In this document: piece after piece, positions 24,701 to 32,860 of the stretch
Numbering within the stretch: the stretch's first letter is position 1
How the letters are laid out: every line of letters starts with the position of its first letter
Assembly (NCBI GenBank): GCA_964631605.1
Contig: CAZVYG010000062.1
Location: 1 to 32,888, forward strand
Source of the DNA: JARKQH01 sp964631605
GTDB lineage: Bacteria > Verrucomicrobiota > Verrucomicrobiia > Limisphaerales > UBA8199
Direction of reading: 5' to 3'
Length of the DNA: 32,888 nucleotides
Notes under the pieces: generated by a model
Told to the model about the DNA's origin: nothing
Database searches by the model: none
Seen by the model: the letters and a program-made list of their open reading frames with translations, nothing else
Translations under genes and position numbers: made by a program

Positions 24701-27700
24701 GAAAACATACTTTCGCGGATTGCCATCGTCGGTCAGGCTCCAGCCGGCGAGGTTCACCGGGCTGGCGCTGAGATTGCGCAGCTCGATCCAGTCGGGGAAG
24801 GCGCCGGCATGGTTCACGACGCCGCCATTGGCTGCCATGACTTCATTGAGTTGCACCCACTGGGCCGGCGGAGAGGAATTGACTGCCCCCGGGGTGCCAT
24901 TGGGCACAGTGCTGGCCTGCCAATTGGCCGGCTCGTCCGGGTTTCCGTTCGGGTCGAGAATCTCGAGCGAACTCCCTCCGCCGTCAGCCGCCGCCGGCCA
25001 GCCCCCGCTGTCGCGGTAGTCCACCGAGGTGACAATGTTTCCAAAGCGGTCGTAGAGGGTGATTCGCTCGCCCCCATTGTTGAGGTTGCCGCTGTACCAG
25101 CCAAACACCGGGACGCCCGGATAGAACGCTTTCCACGCATTGGTGTCGGTATTGTTCCCCAGCACAAGCCGCGCGCCGCCGGGCAACATCGAGCCGGCGT
25201 TGAAGAGAAAGGTGATCCCGTCAAAATACATGCCGCTCAGGTCCACGGGGGTCGCCCCAATGTTTTGAAGTTCCAGGAACTCGTAGAGCGAGCCGCCGGG
25301 CGGGTTGTACATGATTTCCGTAATCCGTAGCGGGATGCCCAGGGAGCCGACGGTGAAGGCGGCCTCGGTCACGGCACTCCAGTTGGCACCGGACAGGGAA
25401 CGAGCCCGGATGCCCACCGAGCCGGTGAGCGAAACCGGTCCGGTGTAGGCTACGGCCGAAGGTGAAACCGCGCTGGTGAAGGGCACGCGCGGGTCGGTGC
25501 CGTCGGTGGTATAATAGATCGTGCCCGAGAGGTTGGTCATGACCAACGCGAAGCCCGCCGGCACACGGCCGCCGAATTGATTGAACCCGGGAGCGTTGGA
25601 GGACGCCAGCAGCCCCATGGCATTCATCTGGTTGAAGAAGACCGGCTGGCGGTCCCGTATCCAATTCAGAATGCCCACATCCATGTTGGGGATGAGCGCT
25701 GAAAGTTCACTGCGCAACTCGTTGAAACGGTTGGTGAGATGGGCCCCCGTCAGCACGCCGCCGTTGAAGAAATGCTTGTGTGCGCGGTCAGCCCACAACA
25801 GGCGAAATTCCGCGCTGGTGCGCAGCTTTTGAAACATCCGCGAGATTTCCGAGGTGTTGGCCAGCCCCGAGTTGCTGGGGTCGCCGTCGGAGGAGAGGGT
25901 GAAGGAGTTGATGGTGAGGGGAGACCGTCCGTAAATGCCCATGCCCCATTCGGCGTCCCAGACCACGAAGCGCCAGATGCCGTTGGTCGAAATCTCCCGG
26001 CCGGCGCGCCAGTTGTTCTGGGGCCAGTCCCCCATTCCCGCATACGTGTTGAGGAGGAGGTAGTCCACGAAGTTGGTCAAATCCAGACGCCTCCCCACAT
26101 ACGTGTAAACGCTTGGCAGGGTCATGGTGCTGCTGTTGATGAAGTTGACCAGGTTTTGGAAATCGGTGAAGGTCCCGTCCACCGCTCCGCCGCCTTCGGA
26201 CCACGGCGGCCTGACCACATCCCACTCCTCGCCGCCGCCCAGATGACTTTGAAAGAACTCCTCATGCACCCGTTCGCACGGATTGTACCAGGGGCTGCTG
26301 GCGTAATAGGTCCCGTTGACAAACACCACCGCCAGGTTCCCGTGCGAGGCAATCTGGCCCATATCATGAGACACACGCCGGTGAAACTCGTCGCGAATAA
26401 ACGGATTGCCCTGCTCGTTGAAGCCGGCGCGCAAGACCAGTTGGTCGAAGTCCTGCACCGTGGTGAGCGGAAACAACGGATAATGGAGCCGGCCCGGCCC
26501 GTAGTCATTGCGGAAGTAGAGGCGGAAGGAGAATTTGCTCGAGGGAGTGAGGCGGGGACGCTGGTAATCGCTGCCGTGAACCCGGATGCCGCAATCCACC
26601 TGAAATCCGGAGTTGTCTTCGGGACGAATCCACTCGACCGAGACGGGCCGTTCCCAGGCCAGCCCATGTTTGCTGGGATTATGATAGTCTCCCGGCGCCA
26701 CCGGTTGCCACGGCCCGCCGCTGTAAGTGCCGCCCTGGATGCCCAAAATGCCGTTGCTGCCGTAGAGGTGATTGGTGGCCGTCACGATCGAAAGCACCGG
26801 GAGGGACCGCAGGGCGGCGGGAAGGTTGAACAAATAGCTGTGGGTGATGGTTTGCGAGGGCAGATGGTTGGGTTTGAACGCAGCCGCGCGAAACAACGTG
26901 GTGGCGGAAATCCGCATGGTGCCGGGGAACAGGGGACTTGAGGCCGTCGGTTCGGAACCATCCGTCGTGTACCGCAGCTCGGCTCCCGGCGTCGCGCAGG
27001 AGAGCACCAAGTCGAAAGGACGGGAGAAATGACCGCGGCTCACATTCGCGTGCACGGGAGCGCATACGCCCACGATGGTGCTTGCCCCGTTGGGGGCGCC
27101 GGGGGTGGGGCTTACAAAGTAGCGCAAGCCGTTGGTACCGTCGCGGCCATAAGAAATGTCATTGCGCTGCTCCGGATAGGGATCAAACCCGTCCACCAGG
27201 ACGCGCGGGGCGTCTGGGGAATAAAGCCCAAGGTGTTCGCCCGGATTACCCAGCCGGAAGTTTGTGTGGAGCGGGGTCGCGGCGTTGGTGGACCGCCGAT
27301 CTTTTCCAGAGGCGAACACGACCAGGTAGCTGTTGGGGGCCAGGGTGCGGGCGGGGAAGGCCCACAGGCCCGGCAAGGCTGGATCATCGCTCAGCGACCA
27401 GTTCTCGAGGTTCACCGGGTCCACCCCGCGGTTGTAAATCTCGATCCAGTCCTGCTGCTCGCCGTCCTCGTCGGCGAGGCCGTTGGTGCGAACGTTGGAC
27501 GCCAGGAATTCGTTGATGACCAGGTCCCCGCCGCGCGCGTTGGGGTCCACGGTATAATTCCATGAGCCGCCGGCGAACGAATTGGGCGTCATCGCGGTGT
27601 CCTGAATCCCGTGGCTTGGCGCCCATGAAAGGGTGACCAGCCCGTTGGGCGGGGGAGGAAAGCTGAAGCGATAGGCGTAGCCGCCCAGCGCAGTGAGGTC

Positions 27701-28729
27701 GGTGGCGGGGGCGCCGTTAACCAGCAAATCCTGGGCCTCCACACCCGTGACTGCTTCGCTAAAGGTTACCTCGACCTGGGTAAGGGAGCGGATGGCGAGG
27801 CCGGCGGGCGGATGCAATGCCGCGACAACGGGCGGAACCTCATCCACGAGATTGTATTGCCAACTGGCGCCGGGTGCGCCCGCGTCGAACGCGTTGGGCG
27901 GCGTCGCCAGGTCGGTGATGCCATGGCCGGAAATCCAGTTGATATAGACCGGGCCGTAGGGCGGCTGGGCAAATCGGAAAACATAAGTGTTTCCGCTCAC
28001 GCTCAGCGTGCTGATGGGCACGCCGTCAATCAGGAAATCGTCGGCCGTCAGCCCGATGACCGGCTCCGAGAAGGTGACGGCAATTTCGGTCAGTTCGCTC
28101 ACGGTGCCTGGCGGCGGGCTCACACTCACAATGACCGGCGGTGTGGTTTCGACAATCGTCACGTCAAGGAAAGCGTCGAAGGCGAAGTCGCTGCTGTTGG
28201 TGGTGGTGTTGAAAGCCTGGACGACCAGCACGTTGGTGCCGGACCGCAGGTAACCCGCCGGCGCCGGCAGCGCGTAGGTCACCAGCGGGACCGGCTCCAC
28301 CGCATTGGTCGCGAGCGTTTGATAGGTCGGCTCCGCCGCCGCCACATTGGTCCGGGCCACCTCGACGCCGTTGATCCAGGCCACAAAGCCGTCGTCCACA
28401 TAAGCCCCCAGCCGCATGGACAGAACCTGCGCCGCATTGCCGATCATGAACGGGCGGCGCAGGAAAATGCAGGAATAGCGGTTCTGCATGTCAGTCAGTT
28501 GGGTCCCCCCGATCCGCACATCCCCGTACCAGAACGGGGCCGCCGCGTCCACAAACCCCGCCGCCGGGTCGTTAAAGTCCACCGCGCGCCAGGCGGTCGG
28601 TGGCGAGGAGGCTTCGGTCAGTCCGGGGCGAAATTGCCAGATCGCATTGGTGGAAAAAATCTCGGCGGCCGCGGCCCGTCCGTAACTGAGCCAGAAGGCC
28701 GCCCAAAGGATATAGCAGGCGGTTCGCAT
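21737..28729 (-). CDS. Giant secreted protein: CotH-like kinase domain with about eight lamin-tail domains
   Basis: Exported protein of 2330 residues with a Sec signal (MRTACYILWAAFWLSYGRAA). Approximate order: jelly-roll-like domain (25-190); two Ig-like 'TFSEPV' domains (195-395); lamin-tail domain (LTD) 1 (400-550); a chitobiase-C-like segment 'LRYTTDGSEPTASSPLFPGT' (560-640); a CotH-type domain (640-1045) with 'GIRVHGSDYQRP', 'GDWPQNNW' and 'VVWDAEWGMG'; a second 'YYTTDGTDPRVP' segment; LTDs 2-8 starting near 1133, 1290, 1431, 1566, 1716, 1858 and 2015, most opening with 'LNE' or 'INE' plus 'DWIELFN'-like sequence; an Asp-rich calcium-binding segment 'LDSDGDGIPDSAED' (2201-2255); and a final beta domain ending 'FYRLVTP'. 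CotH is an atypical protein kinase in Bacillus; here substrate and activity are unknown. It probably acts at the cell surface or is released. It overlaps comF by ATGA. Confidence 0.9.
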   Translation of the reverse strand: MRTACYILWAAFWLSYGRAAAAEIFSTNAIWQFRPGLTEASSPPTAWRAVDFNDPAAGFVDAAAPFWYGDVRIGGTQLTDMQNRYSCIFLRRPFMIGNAAQVLSMRLGAYVDDGFVAWINGVEVARTNVAAAEPTYQTLATNAVEPVPLVTYALPAPAGYLRSGTNVLVVQAFNTTTNSSDFAFDAFLDVTIVETTPPVIVSVSPPPGTVSELTEIAVTFSEPVIGLTADDFLIDGVPISTLSVSGNTYVFRFAQPPYGPVYINWISGHGITDLATPPNAFDAGAPGASWQYNLVDEVPPVVAALHPPAGLAIRSLTQVEVTFSEAVTGVEAQDLLVNGAPATDLTALGGYAYRFSFPPPPNGLVTLSWAPSHGIQDTAMTPNSFAGGSWNYTVDPNARGGDLVINEFLASNVRTNGLADEDGEQQDWIEIYNRGVDPVNLENWSLSDDPALPGLWAFPARTLAPNSYLVVFASGKDRRSTNAATPLHTNFRLGNPGEHLGLYSPDAPRVLVDGFDPYPEQRNDISYGRDGTNGLRYFVSPTPGAPNGASTIVGVCAPVHANVSRGHFSRPFDLVLSCATPGAELRYTTDGSEPTASSPLFPGTMRISATTLFRAAAFKPNHLPSQTITHSYLFNLPAALRSLPVLSIVTATNHLYGSNGILGIQGGTYSGGPWQPVAPGDYHNPSKHGLAWERPVSVEWIRPEDNSGFQVDCGIRVHGSDYQRPRLTPSSKFSFRLYFRNDYGPGRLHYPLFPLTTVQDFDQLVLRAGFNEQGNPFIRDEFHRRVSHDMGQIASHGNLAVVFVNGTYYASSPWYNPCERVHEEFFQSHLGGGEEWDVVRPPWSEGGGAVDGTFTDFQNLVNFINSSTMTLPSVYTYVGRRLDLTNFVDYLLLNTYAGMGDWPQNNWRAGREISTNGIWRFVVWDAEWGMGIYGRSPLTINSFTLSSDGDPSNSGLANTSEISRMFQKLRTSAEFRLLWADRAHKHFFNGGVLTGAHLTNRFNELRSELSALIPNMDVGILNWIRDRQPVFFNQMNAMGLLASSNAPGFNQFGGRVPAGFALVMTNLSGTIYYTTDGTDPRVPFTSAVSPSAVAYTGPVSLTGSVGIRARSLSGANWSAVTEAAFTVGSLGIPLRITEIMYNPPGGSLYEFLELQNIGATPVDLSGMYFDGITFLFNAGSMLPGGARLVLGNNTDTNAWKAFYPGVPVFGWYSGNLNNGGERITLYDRFGNIVTSVDYRDSGGWPAAADGGGSSLEILDPNGNPDEPANWQASTVPNGTPGAVNSSPPAQWVQLNEVMAANGGVVNHAGAFPDWIELRNLSASPVNLAGWSLTDDGNPRKYVFPSVSIPANGYLVAWCDAATNSTPGLHTGFALDREGETVSLYDPNTNRIDALSFGLQLTNYSVGRVAGKWVLTQPTTNAANVAATVVSAANLALNEWMANPLPGEPDWIELFNRSTGAPVSLQGIYLSSSNGLHQLTSLSFLAPLGHIQLFADEGVGPDHLDLKLPATGGAITLSDATGNPIQTVIYGAQTEGVSQGRLPDGNTQVTSFPGTASPGAPNYVNTYTGPVLNEILARNKSFSVGGKVVDYLELYNPTAASFSLGGMSLSVNSPKPGRWTFPPGTTLAGYGYLVVPCDGSSPASTNAGGFNLGESLDGESGGAYLFNASGQMVGSVEYGLQVEDFPIGLSGGQWRLLSAPTPGAANADPATLGAISALRLNEWMSRPASGADWFETFNTTNRPVSLTELSLTDDPSIAGEGKFRPAPLSFIGPNGFVKWVADANPGQGRNHVNFALDSNGDSLLLYTVSGTTFNLLDGVGFGALPDGVSHGRLPDGAAAITDFPGSPTPGESNYRLLQNVVISEALAHTDPPLEDAVELYNPTAAPVNIGGWFLSNSRTDRRKYQVPAGTTLPAGGYFVLYEYQFNNGTSNAFALNSAHGDEIWLSAAVGGVETGERAGVAFGASFNGASFGRVETSTGWDFAPLAYPTFGIQNPSSLAHFRTGLGAPNAPPIVGPVIINEIFYHPPEQDSGSHEFVELHNLAAVSVPLYDPAYPTNRWRLGGGVDYTFPPSLTLPARGYLLVVEFDPSDTAALAAFRARYAVAPAVPVLGPFSGKLANEGEELVLERPDRPQQPPNPDAGFVPYVVADRVLYSDAAPWPVGLADGGGHSLQRLPGNLYGNEPLHWAAASPTPGGENRFAELDSDGDGIPDSAEDAMGLDRNNPADAALDADGDGATNLQEYLAGTDHRDPASHLKFDRITLGTDVQLWFQAVSNRTYSVLYKNALSDAGWNRLVDVPASTITATRTVTDPDGGRALRFYRLVTPAVQPNP

Positions 28730-28992
28730 CTTCTACCTATCCAGCTTAACCGAATTGGCCGTGCAAGTAGCAAGGATTCTTGTCGTGTCTTTTACTGACA
28801 AGGCCCGGAGCGCTTCCCACTTTGCGTGTGTCCCGGGCATTCCGCGGCTTCCTGCGAAGGTGACAACGGAGGAAATTGGGAAGGCGGGGAGGCGAACAGA
28901 ATGGCCAGGCTGACCGGGTGCAGAGGATGGAAAGGAGCAAGGTGGAGCGAAAGGGGGCCGCCACGAGTTTCCAGCGGGGGAAAGAACGAGGT

Positions 28993-29598
28993 TCAGAGTC
29001 GGACGTCTTCGGGGCGGACTTCGAGGCACTCGTCCTGGTCTTCCCAGATGACTGCGGGGTAATACTCCAGGAGGCGGGAGGCCAGATGAGCGGCCTGGGC
29101 GAGCAACTGTTCCGCTTCTTCGGCCGCTTTTTCAAAGGCCGCATCATAGTCTCCCGCACCCCGGCGCTGGCGATCGTCCCAATGGGCCACGGCGTGGACG
29201 GGAGCGTAACACTGGGCCCAGCGGCTTAACTCTTCGCGTGCGGGCTGGGGGATGTCCTCGAAGGCCACGAGGGTGCCGTTGCAGTGCTGGCAGATGATCC
29301 CGGTCTCGCAAACGTCGCGGGTCAACAAGGGCAAAAAAGGCGCCCGGCAGCAGGGGGACTCGGGATAGGCGAGCGGGGGCGTCGCCAGGCGTTTAAGCCA
29401 GGTTTGTCGTTCATGCGCGAGCTGGGCGGCAAGGCGGTAGGCTCCGACCAGGGGATGGGACAGACGCCACGCCCTTCCTTCGAGTTGCCCGAGGGTCTGC
29501 GCCAGCCACCGGGCGAGGGTCAAATCATCGAAAGCCCGAAAAGGCTCGGCATACTCCTTCCACAACAAATCCAACGGTGACTCAGGTTCAGTACCCAT
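28993..29598 (-). CDS. Conserved hypothetical protein with CxxC motif
   Basis: Soluble protein of 201 residues with no signal peptide or membrane segment. I do not recognise a named domain. A helical N-terminal half ('DLTLARWLAQTLGQLEGRAW', 'SHPLVGAYRLAAQLAHERQT') is followed by a Cys cluster (C83, C84, C97, C103, C106; 'CCRAP' and 'IICQHCNGT') that looks like a zinc ribbon. An acidic C-terminal helix and tail follow ('YYPAVIWEDQDECLEVRPED'). The regular coding sequence and the arranged cysteines support a real gene. It lies 263 bp upstream of the giant gene on the same strand; the gap shows no gene. Confidence 0.75.
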   Translation of the reverse strand: MGTEPESPLDLLWKEYAEPFRAFDDLTLARWLAQTLGQLEGRAWRLSHPLVGAYRLAAQLAHERQTWLKRLATPPLAYPESPCCRAPFLPLLTRDVCETGIICQHCNGTLVAFEDIPQPAREELSRWAQCYAPVHAVAHWDDRQRRGAGDYDAAFEKAAEEAEQLLAQAAHLASRLLEYYPAVIWEDQDECLEVRPEDVRL

Positions 29599-29741
29599 TT
29601 GATAGAGTCTGGCGATGATGACGGATTTGTCGAGGGCAAGCCCCCGTGCAATCTGCCTCGGGCCGTTTCAGGAACACCCCAAACCGGGCGGAACAGGCTG
29701 CCACCGTTGAGCTGGAGACCAGGACCTTGAGTCGCCGCGGG

Positions 29742-30116
29742 TTATTCGATAATGCGCAGGATGTACGTCGGGGAGGTGGCACTGTTCGGTTTGGGGCCGC
29801 CCATGGCGTTGATCTCGAAATCGAACTTATAGCGGTAATGCACCACATTGGTCCCCGGCGGAACGGGGATGAGACCTTCCCACCGGTTGGTCAACACGGG
29901 GGTGGGTCGCATCGGATAGAATTCGGTTCCGACCACGATCTGAGGCTTGATACTCTGCCAGCGCAGAGTCTGTTGGCGGGTGGTCAGGGCCACCTCGACG
30001 GGATAAAGGTTGTTGGGATTGCGGGTCTGCTGCTGAGGCGTGAGGTTGGTAAAAGTGGTCGCGCACCCGCCCAGGAGCAGTGGCAGGAGAAAAACCGGCA
30101 GCATCTTCTTCAACAT
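29742..30116 (-). CDS. Small lipoprotein of unknown function
   Basis: Protein of 124 residues with a clear lipoprotein signal: MLKKMLPVFLLPLLLGGCAT, lipobox LGGC, Cys18 lipidated. The mature part is about 105 residues, predicted beta-rich: 'NNLYPVEVALTTRQQTLRWQ', 'VVHYRYKFDFEINAMG', 'SPTYILRIIE'. No catalytic motif is visible and no family is recognised. It is divergent from the PpiD-like chaperone gene with 119 bp between start codons, so a shared envelope role is possible but unproven. Confidence 0.82.
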   Translation of the reverse strand: MLKKMLPVFLLPLLLGGCATTFTNLTPQQQTRNPNNLYPVEVALTTRQQTLRWQSIKPQIVVGTEFYPMRPTPVLTNRWEGLIPVPPGTNVVHYRYKFDFEINAMGGPKPNSATSPTYILRIIE

Positions 30117-30235
30117 AGTGTCTGGAGCCTGACAAAGGCCCTTGAGCTTGTAAAGGTGGTTTTCGCATCCATTCCCGGCTTGACCCTGTGGGTTTGGAAC
30201 GGTTAGGTTTCGCGCTCTTATACCGAATTACGATT

Positions 30236-31915
30236 ATGTTTGGGACGATTAGAAAGCATCAAACCTGGCTGTGGGGTGTCATTATTACGCTGACGATTAT
30301 CAGCTTCGTCATCTTTTTCTCGCCCTATTCCAAGCTCAACACGGATGCGGTCCGCCGGGGAGATTACGGGAGCATCAACGGCCAGAAGGTCACCGAGGAG
30401 GCTTACGCCCAGGCGCAGCGCGAGGTTTATGTGCGGTATCTGCTGATGACGGGCACCTGGCCGAATGAAGACGCCGAACGGCGCGGGTTTGACCCGATGC
30501 GCGAGACTTACCAATGGCTGTTGCTGAAGCAGAAGGCGGCGCAAATGGGGATTGATCCGGATCCGGACGCCGTCGCGCAGCAGGCCCGGCAAATGCTCCA
30601 GCCTTTCAAGGAGATGAAGGTGGATTCTCCGGCGGTGTTCATCAAGCAGGTGCTCGAGCCCAAAGGCTTCCGGGCGGAGGACCTCGAGCGGTGCGCGCGG
30701 AGCACGCTTGCGTTGCAAGAGCTCATCGCTGTGGTGGGTGTCACCGGCAAACTGGTGACACCGGAGGAGGCCAAATCGCTTTACACTCGGGAGCACGAAC
30801 AAGTCGCCACCGAAGCCGTTTTCTTTTCGGCGTCGAACTACCTGGACAAGGTGACGGTCAAACCGGAAGCGGTGGCGCAGTTTTATTCGAATCGCCTGGC
30901 GGTCTATCGGATACCGGAACGGGTACAGGTGGCCTACGTGCGTTTCAATCCCTCAAATTATCTTGCCCAGGCGGAGACGCTGCTGGGCGCCACCAACATC
31001 AATGAGCAGGTCGAAACGGCAATGATCCGGCTGGGCACCAACTTCTACGGCGGTGCCAAGACGCCGGAGGAATCGAAGGCAAACATCCGGCGCGAGATCA
31101 TTCGCCAGCAGGCGCTGATCGAAGCGCGCAAGGCGGCCATCGAGTTTGCGCGGCCCCTGTTCGAGTCGGAATCGCCCAAGGCTGAGTCGCTGGCGCAGGC
31201 GGCAAAGGAAAAAGGGCTGGCAGTCGAGGTGACCCCGCCTTTCAGCCGCAACGAGGGCCCGCCCGGGCTGGAGGTGGGAACTGAGTTTGCCCAGGCGGCC
31301 TTCGCGCTCAGTGAAGCGGAACCTCTCTCGCGCCTGGTGCTCTCCGACAGTGGCGTCTATCTGCTGGCCTTGAACAAACGTCTTCCCAGTGAAGTCCCGC
31401 CTCTGGACCAGATTCGGGAACGGGTGACGCAAGACTACAAGCTCAGCGAGGCGCTGAATCTTGCGCGCCAGGCAGGCCAGGCCTTCCACACCACGCTCAC
31501 CAACGGCCTGGCGGCGGGCAGGAGCTTCGCCGCCCTGGCAGAGGCGGCCGGTTACAAGGCCGTCGCCCTGCCGCCTTTCTCGCTAAGCACGCGCAGTCTG
31601 CCGGAGGTGGAGGAGCACTTGAGTTTGAATCAGTTGAAGCAAATGGCTTTTGGAACGCCACCGGGCAAGGTGAGCAATTTTCAACCGACGCAGGAAGGTG
31701 GGGCGATTCTGTTTGTGAAAGCCAAGCTGCCGGTGGACCCGGCGACGATGCAGAAGGAACTGCCCGGCTTTGTCAATTATGTGCGACGCACCCGTCAGGA
31801 AGAGGCCTTCAACGATTGGTTCCGCAAGGAGGCCGAGCGTGGGCTGCGGGACACGCCGCTGAACCGGCCCCAGCCGCCCCCGCCGAATCTTCAAAAGGAC
31901 ACCGCGACGTCCTGA
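30236..31915 (+). CDS. SurA/PpiD-like membrane-anchored periplasmic chaperone
   Basis: Protein of 559 residues from MFGTIRKHQTWLWGVIITLT. One N-terminal transmembrane helix (residues 11-29) follows a short basic cytoplasmic tail, the topology of PpiD. The periplasmic part starts with a SurA-N-like helical region ('YGSINGQKVTEEAYAQAQRE'). A parvulin-like region near 215-395 contains 'FALSEAEPLSRLVLSDSGVY', but the usual 'xHIL' opening of an active rotamase is replaced by 'VQVAYVRFNPSNYL', so isomerase activity is doubtful. A C-terminal helical part and a Pro-rich end (RPQPPPPNLQ) follow. A longer in-frame ATG 16 codons upstream is rejected because it would put non-signal residues before the helix. 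It is followed after 9 bp by the pseudouridine synthase gene. Confidence 0.87.
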   Translation: MFGTIRKHQTWLWGVIITLTIISFVIFFSPYSKLNTDAVRRGDYGSINGQKVTEEAYAQAQREVYVRYLLMTGTWPNEDAERRGFDPMRETYQWLLLKQKAAQMGIDPDPDAVAQQARQMLQPFKEMKVDSPAVFIKQVLEPKGFRAEDLERCARSTLALQELIAVVGVTGKLVTPEEAKSLYTREHEQVATEAVFFSASNYLDKVTVKPEAVAQFYSNRLAVYRIPERVQVAYVRFNPSNYLAQAETLLGATNINEQVETAMIRLGTNFYGGAKTPEESKANIRREIIRQQALIEARKAAIEFARPLFESESPKAESLAQAAKEKGLAVEVTPPFSRNEGPPGLEVGTEFAQAAFALSEAEPLSRLVLSDSGVYLLALNKRLPSEVPPLDQIRERVTQDYKLSEALNLARQAGQAFHTTLTNGLAAGRSFAALAEAAGYKAVALPPFSLSTRSLPEVEEHLSLNQLKQMAFGTPPGKVSNFQPTQEGGAILFVKAKLPVDPATMQKELPGFVNYVRRTRQEEAFNDWFRKEAERGLRDTPLNRPQPPPPNLQKDTATS

Positions 31916-31924
31916 CCGCCCGAT

Positions 31925-32740
31925 TTGGAATCCGGTTCGATCAAGGTCTCTTCGCTGGCAACCCACGAGTTTTGGGAGATCCCCGTCCTGTTCGAGGACG
32001 AGTCGCTCCTGGTTGTCGCCAAGCCTGCAAATCTGGCGGTTTCGCCCGACCGGCTGGCTCCGGAGCGGCCCTCGCTGATGAAATTGCTGCATGCGGCGGT
32101 TGCCGAGGGCAAGCCGTGGACCCGACAGCGAGGGCTGGCCTACGTTGCGCCGGCGCACCGGCTCGATGCGGAAGCTTCCGGCGTGCTGGTGCTGGCTCGG
32201 AGCAAACCGGTTCTGATCAAGCTCGTAAACCTGCTGGCCTCCGAAAAGTCATTCATCACCTATCTGGCGCTGGTCGAGGGGGTACCGACGGAGGATTCGT
32301 TCGAAGTGGATGCCCCGCTGGCGAGAAGGCCGGCGCCGGCGGGTTTTGTTCGGGTGGATCCGCGCCGGGGGAAGAAGTCGCGCACACGATTCGAGGTGGT
32401 GGAGCGATTCTCGGGCTGGACCGCGCTTCGGTGCGATCCGGTCTTTGACCGTCCCCACCAGGTTCGCGCCCATCTCCGTCACGCTGGATTGTCGTTGGTG
32501 GCCGACACGCTTTACGGGGGGCACCCTCTGCTATTGTCCCGACTCAAACCCGGCTACCGGCTCAAGCCGGGCGCGACTGAGAGGCCGTTGATCGGGCGTC
32601 CGGCACTGCATGCTGAGCGGATCGAGTTGGCTCATCCTTTAACTCAGGAGTCGCTGACAGTGTGCGCGCCGCTGGCAAAGGACATCATGGTCGGCCTGAA
32701 ATATCTGCGGAGGTTCTCGCGGGGCGGGATCGAGGAGTGA
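31925..32740 (+). CDS. RluA-family RNA pseudouridine synthase
   Basis: Cytoplasmic enzyme of 271 residues converting specific uridines in rRNA or tRNA to pseudouridine. Motif I is intact: 'AYVAPAHRLDAEASGVLVLA' with catalytic Asp81. 'LFEDESLLVVAKPANLAV' and 'FITYLALVEG' are also typical. No N-terminal S4 domain is present. The usual RluA-type 'GRTHQIRVHL' is here 'DRPHQVRAHL', so it is a divergent member and its target base cannot be named. The start is probably TTG at 31925: an in-frame stop (that of the preceding gene) lies 12 bases upstream, and the first ATG is inside the conserved core. It is likely co-transcribed with the chaperone gene. Confidence 0.9.
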   Translation: MESGSIKVSSLATHEFWEIPVLFEDESLLVVAKPANLAVSPDRLAPERPSLMKLLHAAVAEGKPWTRQRGLAYVAPAHRLDAEASGVLVLARSKPVLIKLVNLLASEKSFITYLALVEGVPTEDSFEVDAPLARRPAPAGFVRVDPRRGKKSRTRFEVVERFSGWTALRCDPVFDRPHQVRAHLRHAGLSLVADTLYGGHPLLLSRLKPGYRLKPGATERPLIGRPALHAERIELAHPLTQESLTVCAPLAKDIMVGLKYLRRFSRGGIEE

Positions 32741-32860
32741 GGGATTGGATTATGAAGCTCCGCTGTCAGCATTACAGGCACCTCCAGCAGAACGGTACCG
32801 ATCACCTTTGTCCTTCGCCGAGGGCTCCGGAAAGAATTTTTGAAAAATAAAAAACTCCTA

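Noticed and set aside
21920..28798. Several plus-strand open frames of 300-470 codons
   Set aside because: All are antisense to the giant LTD/CotH gene, whose domains continue through the region.
28779..28802. Inverted repeat CTTGTC/GACAAG with TTGTCA as -35 of the giant gene
   Set aside because: Arms are only 6 bp with a 12-base gap, and no acceptable -10 box lies 16-18 bp downstream.
28730..28992. Possible short genes between the giant gene and the 201-residue gene
   Set aside because: Open frames exist on both strands but none has a ribosome binding site, domain or balanced composition.
32662..32850. Short open frame overlapping the end of the pseudouridine synthase gene
   Set aside because: Most of it lies in another frame of that gene; no motif or ribosome binding site.
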